Assembly (NCBI GenBank): GCA_900313545.1
Contig: OMRS01000340.1
Location: 1-6,852, forward strand
DNA: 6,852 nt
Direction of reading: 5' to 3'
Origin: an uncultured Eubacteriales bacterium
GTDB taxonomy: Bacteria; Bacillota_A; Clostridia; Christensenellales; Aristaeellaceae
Made by a program: the position numbers and the translations under genes. Positions 1-6,018 of this stretch are shown here, piece by piece. Every line of letters starts with the position of its first letter. The first letter of the stretch is position 1. The notes under the pieces were generated by a model, which was not told the DNA's origin, did not search any database, and saw only the letters and a program-made list of their open reading frames with translations.

Positions 1-405
1 CATATTCACGCTGTCCCCGCTTTCATGAAGAAAGCTGCCGATCAGTGTTTTTCCAAAGTTTGTCAGAATGCATGCACCTGTGACAAACAGGAGTCCCGTC
101 AGCCAGAGCTTGAAGCGGAAGGTATCCCGGACCCCCTTCTCATCCCCCCTGCCATAGTACTGTGCCGTAAAGATGCCTGCTCCGGACAGTCCACCAAAGA
201 CACAAAGCTGAAAAACAAAAAGCAACTGGTTGACGATGGATACGCCGGTCATGGACTCCGTACCCACGGCACCCACCATGATATTGTCCAGCAGGGATAC
301 AAGATTCGTGATCCCGCTTTGCAGCATGATCGGCAGGGCAATTCTCAGAAGCCTCTGGTAAAACCTTCGGTCCCCGATCCATCGGCCGCTCCGGATTCTC
401 TGCAT
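1..405 (-). CDS. MATE family multidrug efflux transporter, N-terminal part (runs off window)
   Basis: This is the first 135 codons of a cation-coupled (Na+ or H+) multidrug/toxin exporter of the MATE family, an inner-membrane protein usually of about 450 residues with 12 membrane helices. The frame is open to base 1, so the C-terminal two thirds lie outside the window. After a basic N-terminus (MQRIRSGRWIGDRRFYQRLL) comes the family's first-helix pattern ALPIMLQSGITNLVSLLDNI, then MVGAVGTESMTGVSIVNQ, a second hydrophobic helix, and GAGIFTAQYYGRGDEKGV, matching the 'xxSGAxIFxAQYxGKxD' stretch typical of clostridial MATE proteins. A third helix follows. The ATG at 405 is preceded by a perfect AAGGAGG with a 5-base spacer, which settles the start. 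The gene is co-directional with the upstream operon but 611 bases from it, and a terminator sits directly in its leader, so expression may be attenuated. Substrate cannot be told from sequence. The family call is secure. Confidence 0.9.
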   Translation of the reverse strand, partial: MQRIRSGRWIGDRRFYQRLLRIALPIMLQSGITNLVSLLDNIMVGAVGTESMTGVSIVNQLLFVFQLCVFGGLSGAGIFTAQYYGRGDEKGVRDTFRFKLWLTGLLFVTGACILTNFGKTLIGSFLHESGDSVNM

Positions 406-410
406 ACTCG

Positions 411-417
411 CCTCCTT
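411..417 (-). promoter_or_regulatory. Ribosome-binding site of the MATE gene
   Basis: A perfect AAGGAGG (minus strand) lies 5 bases before the ATG at 405. It fixes the start codon and rules out the longer overlapping minus-strand reading frame that starts near 550 in another frame. Confidence 0.85.
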
Positions 418-433
418 CTCCCCTCGGGCGCAG

Positions 434-458
434 AAAAAGGATGTTTTCAAAACATCCT
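434..458 (-). terminator. Intrinsic terminator or attenuator in the MATE leader
   Basis: A perfect 10-base inverted repeat (438-447 against 449-458, one central base) forms an A+T-capped hairpin. On the minus strand five T residues (438-434) begin at the last stem base, the form of a rho-independent terminator. On the plus strand the nearest T run starts about 7 bases after the stem, so minus-strand use is more likely, though bidirectional function is possible. It ends only 28 bases before the MATE start codon. That leaves no room for a normal promoter between them, so MATE transcripts should begin upstream and pass through it. It could therefore end the four-gene operon while letting some read-through into MATE, or act as a regulated attenuator. 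Confidence 0.7.
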
Positions 459-482
459 CTTGTGATTTTTTCCTGATATATC

Positions 483-526
483 GCTGTTGCAGCAGACCCA
501 CCCTCAGGCCTTTCAGGCAGGATGGG
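483..526 (-). promoter_or_regulatory. Structured leader RNA upstream of the MATE terminator (two hairpins)
   Basis: Read on the minus strand, 526-497 folds into a strong hairpin: a 7-bp outer helix (CCCATCC with GGGTGGG, one G-U pair), an asymmetric internal loop, and a GCCT/AGGC inner helix with a 3-base loop. A small GCTG/CAGC hairpin follows at 493-483. On the plus strand the outer helix would contain a C-A mismatch where the minus-strand RNA has U-G, so the structure fits minus-strand transcription. The 5' arm includes CATCCT (524-519), which could instead pair with AGGATG (458-453), the 5' arm of the terminator, giving a simple antiterminator option. I compared it by eye with the guanidine, SAM, TPP, THF, ZTP, glycine and T-box consensus elements and found no convincing match. 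A regulatory role is inference. Confidence 0.35.
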
Positions 527-558
527 AAAGCGAATTGTGGTCAGCGACACGGCGTCAT

Positions 559-1005
559 TCAGCCACTTTGAGTCTGTGTCCCTTGTGGATGAATCAGAAT
601 CCGTCCCGGCTTTGAACTATTTCCCTTGTTTCTGCCGCAAAGGAGCGCATCGTCTTTGCTGTTGATTGGCAGCAGGGCTTTATCTGATGCAACATCCCGC
701 CTGAATACGAACAGACAAACCTGCCTCCGTGTCTCCGACTTGCAGCCGATGCGGCCGATACAGGTATGCATCTCACGCAGGACAGCCTGTCCAGGAAGCG
801 TGAACACCAGATGGATGTCATCCCTGCTGTCATGCTCAAACGGATCCTTATCCGGTGTGCAGGAGATGCCGAAAAGGCGCCTTCAAGGAATATTCTCCTT
901 CCCTGTTTCCCGTGACCTGACTGCCCTGTCTTCGCCAAAGCGTGCCTCCAAATGCCGGAAACGGAAGTCCCCTTTGACGGAGGGCTTGTCAGGATTTCCT
1001 GCGGA
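559..1005 (-). pseudogene. Possible decayed or interrupted hypothetical gene
   Basis: The 611-base stretch between the operon and the MATE gene has no intact gene with a ribosome-binding site. One minus-strand frame reads as protein-like from 1005 to 562, interrupted by a single TGA at 885-883, with a final TGA at 561-559. Before the interruption it reads DKPSVKGDFRFRHLEARFGE; after it come DPFEHDSRDDIHLVFTLPG and later ETRRQVCLFVFRRDVASDKA. Charged and hydrophobic residues are balanced, unlike the Ser/Arg/Cys-rich other frames. The Ser/Arg-rich plus-strand shadow here is offset from this frame exactly as the shadow of the 904-residue gene is offset from its true frame. The only usable start after the TGA is GTG at 807, without a convincing Shine-Dalgarno, so a short 82-codon gene is a weak alternative. 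I do not recognise the family, and the stretch may simply be non-coding. Confidence 0.3.
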
Positions 1006-1016
1006 TCAGAAATGCT

Positions 1017-2036
1017 TTACGGGAGAAAGCGAAGGGTCTGGCCGTCTGAAGTAAATGTCATTACGCCGTTGTCTGCTGTGGAAGCCACCTGTATCCCCTC
1101 CTGAATCAGACGGATGCTGACACTGCCTGCCGCTTTTTCCGCCGTGGTGACGGCATATTCCGGCTCCACAGCCCGGATAAAGTCTCTGGAAGACCCCTCT
1201 TCTCCGCCTCCCAGGCTGCAGATCAGCAGGCTTGCCGGCAGGTTTCGGACATTTTCACGCACCAGCTCTGTTTCTCCCCCCTGGGTAATGCCCCCGGCCA
1301 GAAGGACACTGACCTGGCCATAGTCCACCCTCAGGGAAAGGGAATCATCCCGCTCGTCGCGGTGGGAGGTCCAGACAGGTCCCACAAAGGACACCCGGCC
1401 CCTGCCCAGATTAAAGGTGGTGCCGGGCCTGGGAACCACTTTCTGCAGATCCCTCACCTTGTCCGCCGCCTGCAGCATGGCGTTGTAGCGCTCATCCTTG
1501 ACCACGGAGTCCTGGTAAAACAGGTACCGGGGCTTCATAAACCCGATCACATCCTTCATTCCGCCCAGATACCCGGCTCCCGTGCCGTCCGCCACCAGCG
1601 CATCCAGATGATTGACCCCGCACAGAAGCAGCTGCCCGCAGGTCAGCAGTCCGTTATCCCCGGTACCTGCGAGCAGGGTATAGCCGTCACAGCATACCAG
1701 GACCGCCTCCCCGCTTCCTGCCCTCAGGATTTTGACGCTCAGTCCACGGCTTTCAAGCCCATATGCCCATTCCAGCTTTGGCATCTGAAAGGGAAGACCG
1801 GACAGATTAATCTGGGGCAGCTTCAGGTTCTGAAGATTCAGCTGGGTCAGGTCCGGCATATGCAGATTCTGCGTGCTGAAGGCCGGTTTTCCCGTCACCG
1901 GGTCATTCACAATCAACCCGGTCATGGTAGCCAGGACAAAGAGCAGCGCCGCCAGTCCGAGCAGCACCACCAGCCTGGGCAGGCATCCTGTCAGACATCC
2001 CCGTCTGCGCCGTTTGACATTTGAATTGCGGCCCAC
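1017..2036 (-). CDS. Membrane-anchored ComEC-type beta-lactamase-fold protein lacking all metal ligands (predicted pseudoenzyme)
   Basis: 339 residues. A basic N-terminus (KRRRRG at 8-13) precedes one transmembrane segment (about 21-43), then a Leu/Pro/Asn-rich stalk (about 57-88) and an outer domain (about 99-300), a type II-like orientation with the domain outside the cell. The outer domain follows the order of the ComEC-type metallo-beta-lactamase fold seen in the first gene of this operon. The HxHxDH motif is replaced by GTGAGY (151-156) before the conserved LGG, the TGD motif by AGG (247-249), and the GHHGS motif by SLGGG (274-278), while flanking residues such as DFIRAVEPEYAVT (285-297) still align. 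Every metal ligand is gone, so hydrolysis is not expected; binding or regulation is more likely. The GTG start has GGGAGG 8 bases upstream, and the gene begins 21 bases after the acetyltransferase stop. The fold assignment is by pattern; the partner role is inference. Confidence 0.75.
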   Translation of the reverse strand: MGRNSNVKRRRRGCLTGCLPRLVVLLGLAALLFVLATMTGLIVNDPVTGKPAFSTQNLHMPDLTQLNLQNLKLPQINLSGLPFQMPKLEWAYGLESRGLSVKILRAGSGEAVLVCCDGYTLLAGTGDNGLLTCGQLLLCGVNHLDALVADGTGAGYLGGMKDVIGFMKPRYLFYQDSVVKDERYNAMLQAADKVRDLQKVVPRPGTTFNLGRGRVSFVGPVWTSHRDERDDSLSLRVDYGQVSVLLAGGITQGGETELVRENVRNLPASLLICSLGGGEEGSSRDFIRAVEPEYAVTTAEKAAGSVSIRLIQEGIQVASTADNGVMTFTSDGQTLRFLP

Positions 2037-2044
2037 TCTGCTTT

Positions 2045-2050
2045 CCTCCC
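2045..2050 (-). promoter_or_regulatory. Ribosome-binding site supporting a GTG start
   Basis: GGGAGG on the minus strand with an 8-base spacer to the GTG at 2036 supports that non-ATG start for the pseudoenzyme gene. The nearby ATG at 2055 is in a different frame. Confidence 0.7.
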
Positions 2051-2057
2051 GTCATGA

Positions 2058-3248
2058 TCAGAAATAATCCGAGAAATAGGGCTGTTCGTTGGGAATGATG
2101 TCCTCCAGGATACGCACGGCCTCATCCCCTGCCTCCAGCTTCTCCACTCTCCGAAGGTATGCGGGGCGCCGGTAGCCAAGGAACATGGTGGCCAGCGTCT
2201 GAATATTGCATCGCACCAGTTCCCCTTCGCGGCTGTCCCGCTTCAGGATGGTCCGGCCCTTTTCGTCCCATGTCAGGGAAAAATGCCCGCTGTTGCATTC
2301 CATGACGGGATCCGTAATCTCAAAGTGAAGATCATCATGAATGGAGATGATATCAAAAGGATAGCTGCGAATGAAGCCCTCAAAATCCACGATTCTGGCC
2401 ATCATGCAGGGTCGGATTTCCTCCTGAATCTCGCTGTCTTCCAGAAGAAAGGCCATGGGTTCATTTGTATAGTTGTACCCCACCACTTTGTCGATCATCG
2501 AAAAGTGCGCGGAGATATAATTCCACAGACCGTGTCTCGCTTCCTGCGTGATGGTCACCATTTCCTTGATGCGGAACACATCGTTGGAGATATAGTACAC
2601 CAGATACCCGGTGGGTTCCTCTTCCGCGTCATAGTACACCGCCACCAGGATATCATCCGCCTCCCAGCGCCAGTATTCCTCCCACTCCAGTTCATTGCGT
2701 TTGAGGGCCCCGTGGCGCATCCGCGTAAAGCGGTCATGAACCCGGTGCAGGTCTTCACTCTCCGTGTCCACCCGTTCCACCATGCCCTCCACCTGCCGAA
2801 CCCGGGGGAGCTGGCTGTCCTTGATGGTAAAGGTCATTTTGTCGGTGACGATCTCCCAGCCTTTCCTGCGGTAAAAGGGGATGGCGTAGGGATACAGCAT
2901 GGAAATGCACTGATGGTTCTCCATCATGTTCTGCAGCGCCACCTTCACCAGCCGGCTCATCAGACCATGCCCCGCATACTCGGGATAGGTCGCCACGCCG
3001 GTCACGCCTCCCATGGGATACATGGTGCCAAAGACATTCATCTGCATGGGATAAATGCTGATCTGGCTGGCCAGCTTTTCCCCGTCGAAGAATCCGAAGG
3101 ACTCCGTTTTCTTGAGCACCGGTTTTTTGGAACGCTCCATCTCCTTGCGGTTCCATCCCAGCGCCTTGAGTTCACTGTCCGTCACCTGGAACGCATACCT
3201 CAGCAGCGCATTGTACTGCGCTGTGTCATCGGTGGTGAGCTTTCTCAT
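2058..3248 (-). CDS. Eis-type GNAT N-acetyltransferase
   Basis: About 396 residues, close to mycobacterial Eis. The family is cytosolic and moves acetyl from acetyl-CoA to amines; characterised members acetylate aminoglycosides, polyamines or lysines. The N-terminal GNAT domain opens with RKLTTDDTAQYNALLRYAF; GVTGVATYPEYAGHGLMSRL (81-100) contains the acetyl-CoA pyrophosphate loop. LYPYAIPFYRRKGWE follows; its Tyr126 matches the general-acid tyrosine of Eis. A second GNAT-like region and an SCP2-like C-terminal domain come next. The chain ends in YFSDYF; in Eis the C-terminal Phe carboxylate acts as catalytic base, so the active site appears complete. Start: an ATG at 3284 overlaps the upstream stop by one base but lacks a Shine-Dalgarno and would add 12 basic residues; GGAGG at 3260-3264 instead points to ATG 3248 or the GTGs at 3251 and 3254. 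Substrate is unknown; aminoglycoside resistance should not be assumed. Confidence 0.87.
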   Translation of the reverse strand: MRKLTTDDTAQYNALLRYAFQVTDSELKALGWNRKEMERSKKPVLKKTESFGFFDGEKLASQISIYPMQMNVFGTMYPMGGVTGVATYPEYAGHGLMSRLVKVALQNMMENHQCISMLYPYAIPFYRRKGWEIVTDKMTFTIKDSQLPRVRQVEGMVERVDTESEDLHRVHDRFTRMRHGALKRNELEWEEYWRWEADDILVAVYYDAEEEPTGYLVYYISNDVFRIKEMVTITQEARHGLWNYISAHFSMIDKVVGYNYTNEPMAFLLEDSEIQEEIRPCMMARIVDFEGFIRSYPFDIISIHDDLHFEITDPVMECNSGHFSLTWDEKGRTILKRDSREGELVRCNIQTLATMFLGYRRPAYLRRVEKLEAGDEAVRILEDIIPNEQPYFSDYF

Positions 3249-3259
3249 CACCACCCGTT

Positions 3260-3264
3260 CCTCC
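3260..3264 (-). promoter_or_regulatory. Ribosome-binding site deciding the acetyltransferase start
   Basis: GGAGG on the minus strand lies 5, 8 and 11 bases before GTG 3254, GTG 3251 and ATG 3248, all in frame. The farther ATG at 3284 has no comparable site within range, so the shorter protein is preferred, although translational coupling from the overlapping upstream stop remains possible. Confidence 0.5.
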
Positions 3265-3283
3265 AGTTTTCGTTTGCTTTTCA

Positions 3284-5998
3284 TCAGATGGCGTCAGATA
3301 CGCCCTTCACCTCCATAGCCTCCGAAGCAAACTGGTCCCTCTGCACCTGGTAGACATAGCCGCACCGGCGCATCCGGCGCACCAGGGCATCCGCTTCCAT
3401 GCAGATCCCGTAACGGCGCTGCAGCCTTCCTGCCAGCCGCCCGAGTCCCGGATTGTCTTCCATGCAGCGTTCCAGCAGATCCGCCGTCTTCAGCCCGCCC
3501 CAGCGGAAAAAGCATTCTTCTCCGACGGAAACCACGGGCAGCCCCTGATGCAGGAGCAGCAGCGCCCTGACATACGTGCCGCACTTTTCAGGATCCAGGC
3601 CCGCCTCCCGGCAGACCCTGGCCGCGGTAAAGATTCCCCGCTGCCGCTCCGCCTGGCGCAGTACCCGGTTTGCCCATTGCTGCGGCAGATGAGCTTTCCT
3701 GGCGCTTTCAAACACACCGGGGGCAGTCTCCACCAAATTCCCGTTTCTGCGCAGGATATGGAGTTCCTCCCAGAATTCCGCCGTGGCCGTAATCTCCGGC
3801 GGGAATGTGCTCAGCATGAAGCGGTCCTTTTCCCTGAGGCTTTTCGAAATCCATTCATTGAGACTGCCGCAGTCTCTCCTGAGAGCAAATTCCGGCCAGG
3901 CCCGGTACCCGATCTCAACCAGATCCGCCGGGCCCATGGGCATCCCCAGGTTGTTTTCTGAAAGCCGGAGGATCTGATCCCGGGTATACATGACCCCGGT
4001 AAACAGTTCGCACAGTTTTGCATGCTCCCTGGCCTGTATCAGCGGAGAGACATGCCGCCCCCGCGGCCGGTCCGTCTGTCCGTACAGCGCTTCAAAATTG
4101 CTCAGAACGGTGGCATTCAGGCCGTATTCCCGATCGCAGAAATCCAGCACGTCCTGCCTCGTGCAGGGGGCCAGGCAGGCGATGACCTCCTGGACCTGAC
4201 GCACGCGGTTGACTTCGCCCATCCGCATAAGCGGGTTTCGGCCCAGGGCCATTTCTCCCTGAAGTTCCACCTTTCCAAACTCCACCGCGGTACGGGGGGC
4301 CACCCGTCGCAGCACCTGATGCAGTTCCGCCGGATTTTCAAGACCATAGCGGCGCATCATGTCGGGATGCGCACGGAAAAAATAGGCGGCCCCCATCTCA
4401 CAGTCGTGATAACGGAACAGGTGAAGGCTGCGTAGCAGCTCGGAAAAATCCTGTTCAAAATCATAATACCGGCAGTCATCGTCCACTCCGTAGAGTGCAG
4501 GCAGGATGCCTGCAACCAGCGCGGAGCGCACGCTGTCCACATCCTCCCCGTCCTCCTGCGCCAGATCCAGCTTTCTGCGAAGCCTCCTCAGCCGGATGCA
4601 CAGTTCCCGGGTTTTGATGCGCTCTTCCCTGCTGCTCTCCAGCAGGAACCTGAGCAGGCCCACCCTGCTCAGGCCCACCTCAATCCCTCCGGAAAAGCGC
4701 TTTTCCGGCAGGACGCAGGACAGCAGCCGTTCCCGCAGGGTATCCGGCATGCCGGTATCCATGCGCATGTCCGCCGGATCCGCCCCCCGGGGCTTTTTGA
4801 GCAGACGCAGGTACCGTCCCCTCATCCCCGGGAATACCGTTTCCAGCGTCTCCCCCCGCAGGGCATATCCGTCCAGCAGGGGCAGCAGCCGCTTTTCCCA
4901 TGTATCCGGCAGGGCTTTGGCCATCTGCCGGAGCCGGGCTTTCCCGGGGCCTTCCTCTCCTGTGGTCAGATACCTCATCAGTTCCGGAGGTATGCTGTCC
5001 TCCGGAAGCTCCGACAGGGAAGGAATTCCCGTCTCCACCACCCCGTCCCGGATTGTGGCTCCCATCTCCCTGAGCGCCTGGCGAAGCTCCTTTTCCGGGC
5101 ACAGGCCCATCAGGGCACCGGACAGTCCCGGAACGGTCAGCAGCCGCACGTCCATCTCCCTTCGGAGCCAGTCGCGAAGCAGTTCCCGGGCACAGGGGGT
5201 GTCCATCAGCCACATGGCTCCCTCCCGCGCACTGCTGCAGCCGGCGGACAGCATGGCCGCTCCCAGCTTTCGGGACCAGGGTTCCAGGTCCAGGCCCAGC
5301 TGACGGAAAAACGCCACCAGGCTCTCCACCGTCTCCTCGTCCACCTCGGCATCCCTGGAGGAAATGACAATTCCCATCCGCTGGTCCAGAGGCAGCATGG
5401 GCGGCAGACCCTGCAGCTGTTCATACCAGACCTCGTCGCCGTCCGCCAGGGCCCTGAGGATGGAGCGGGCTTCCCCGGATCCGGCGCTGACCCTCAGATG
5501 CAGATCATGCGGTCCGAAAAGGTCTATGGGAAGGTTTTCCTCATCTTCCGGGAATTCAAGAAGCCTGCGCACCTGGAGGCGGCGCCTCAGAATGCTGACC
5601 AGCTCCCGGGCACGCCGTTTGCCGGTCTCCCGGCTTTCCAGCTCTTCCGCGGCGGGAATTTCTCCCTTCGCCAGCCACACCGCCAGGCTCCGCCTTTCCC
5701 GGAGGGACAATTCCTCTCCCCAGTCATCCGGGCCTTCCTCACCGTTTATCTCGCTCAGCACGTCCACCTGCCAGACAATGCCGGCCAGGGGCGCATTCCG
5801 GCGAAGCTCGCGCGCCCTGTCCCGCAGGGCGTACAGTTCCTCTCTCTGTTTTTCACCAAAGCCTGAAAGGCCGGCCAGATGAAGGCTGTTTTCCGAAAAG
5901 GACACCAGCTTCGAGAGGGTGGTGACCCCCTCCCTCCGCAGCAGGGCGCGCATTCTGCCGGACATCTCCAGCTGCTCCACGGACCACGTCTCCGGCAT
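3284..5998 (-). CDS. 904-residue protein with N-terminal RNA polymerase alpha-CTD-like (HhH) domain; function unknown
   Basis: Residues about 4-67 (SVEQLEMSGRMRALLRREGV, then TTLSKLVSFSENSLHLAGL and GFGEKQREELYALR) follow the RNA polymerase alpha C-terminal domain pattern: 'eeLelSxRxxnxLkraGixTxxeL', then a helix-hairpin-helix ending in G-x-G. That fold binds DNA or protein partners. The rest is alpha-helical, rich in Arg, Leu and Glu, with no membrane segment or signal peptide, so it is probably cytosolic. Residues about 528-588 hold a YFFRAHPDMMRRYGLENPAE segment leading into ELHQVLRRVAP. Helix-turn-helix-like segments appear near 613-642, 785-832 (FTAARVCREAGLDPEKCGTY, then a strand pair like a wing) and 840-892. 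I see no nuclease, helicase or ATPase motif. ATG 5998 with AAGGAGG 7 bases upstream is preferred over an in-frame GTG at 6022 overlapping the preceding stop. It may be a transcription-associated or DNA-binding regulator; the body is unrecognised. Confidence 0.72.
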   Translation of the reverse strand: MPETWSVEQLEMSGRMRALLRREGVTTLSKLVSFSENSLHLAGLSGFGEKQREELYALRDRARELRRNAPLAGIVWQVDVLSEINGEEGPDDWGEELSLRERRSLAVWLAKGEIPAAEELESRETGKRRARELVSILRRRLQVRRLLEFPEDEENLPIDLFGPHDLHLRVSAGSGEARSILRALADGDEVWYEQLQGLPPMLPLDQRMGIVISSRDAEVDEETVESLVAFFRQLGLDLEPWSRKLGAAMLSAGCSSAREGAMWLMDTPCARELLRDWLRREMDVRLLTVPGLSGALMGLCPEKELRQALREMGATIRDGVVETGIPSLSELPEDSIPPELMRYLTTGEEGPGKARLRQMAKALPDTWEKRLLPLLDGYALRGETLETVFPGMRGRYLRLLKKPRGADPADMRMDTGMPDTLRERLLSCVLPEKRFSGGIEVGLSRVGLLRFLLESSREERIKTRELCIRLRRLRRKLDLAQEDGEDVDSVRSALVAGILPALYGVDDDCRYYDFEQDFSELLRSLHLFRYHDCEMGAAYFFRAHPDMMRRYGLENPAELHQVLRRVAPRTAVEFGKVELQGEMALGRNPLMRMGEVNRVRQVQEVIACLAPCTRQDVLDFCDREYGLNATVLSNFEALYGQTDRPRGRHVSPLIQAREHAKLCELFTGVMYTRDQILRLSENNLGMPMGPADLVEIGYRAWPEFALRRDCGSLNEWISKSLREKDRFMLSTFPPEITATAEFWEELHILRRNGNLVETAPGVFESARKAHLPQQWANRVLRQAERQRGIFTAARVCREAGLDPEKCGTYVRALLLLHQGLPVVSVGEECFFRWGGLKTADLLERCMEDNPGLGRLAGRLQRRYGICMEADALVRRMRRCGYVYQVQRDQFASEAMEVKGVSDAI
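4689..4708. repeat. Perfect 20-base palindrome inside the 904-residue gene
   Basis: Two uninterrupted 10-base arms (CCGGAAAAGC and its complement) meet at the centre with no spacer. The site encodes the PEKRFSG stretch. It could be chance codon use, or a dyad binding site within the gene. No T run follows, so it is not a terminator. I saw no second copy in the window. Confidence 0.4.
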
Positions 5999-6005
5999 GG
6001 CGTCT

Positions 6006-6012
6006 CCTCCTT
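6006..6012 (-). promoter_or_regulatory. Ribosome-binding site fixing the start of the 904-residue protein
   Basis: A perfect AAGGAGG (minus strand) lies 7 bases before ATG 5998, in the 20-base gap after the hydrolase stop. It sits downstream of the alternative in-frame GTG at 6022 and therefore argues against that longer start. Confidence 0.8.
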
Positions 6013-6018
6013 CCCGGT

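Noticed and set aside
490..515. Resemblance to a T-box (AGGGTGG on the minus strand) before the MATE terminator
   Set aside because: Only the first seven bases match; the following ACCGCG part and the upstream specifier stem are not evident, and GGGTGGG is better explained as one arm of the local hairpin.
140..550. A 136-codon minus-strand frame spanning the MATE leader and N-terminus
   Set aside because: It overlaps the MATE frame, which has clear family motifs and a perfect ribosome-binding site; this frame runs through the terminator hairpin and has no recognisable domain.
594..938. A 114-codon minus-strand frame in the intergenic region
   Set aside because: Ser/Arg/Ala/Cys-rich, starts at a TTG without a Shine-Dalgarno, and overlaps the more protein-like interrupted frame.
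960..1016. Search for a terminator directly after the pseudoenzyme stop
   Set aside because: Only weak 4-5 bp stems without a T run were seen, so no terminator is called here.
626..1054. A 142-codon plus-strand frame in the same region
   Set aside because: Ser/Arg-rich composition typical of antisense shadows, runs into the end of the pseudoenzyme gene, no ribosome-binding site or family signature.
2283..3353. A 356-codon plus-strand frame opposite the acetyltransferase
   Set aside because: His/Pro-rich antisense shadow of a gene with strong GNAT/Eis motifs; its reading has no domain logic.
4744..4758. A 12-base palindrome (CCGGCATGCCGG) in the 904-residue gene
   Set aside because: Short, GC-rich and unextended; expected by chance in a gene of this length and composition.
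4506..5303. A 265-codon plus-strand frame opposite the 904-residue gene
   Set aside because: Ser/Arg-rich antisense shadow; the opposite strand has the ribosome-binding site, the operon context and the alpha-CTD-like domain.
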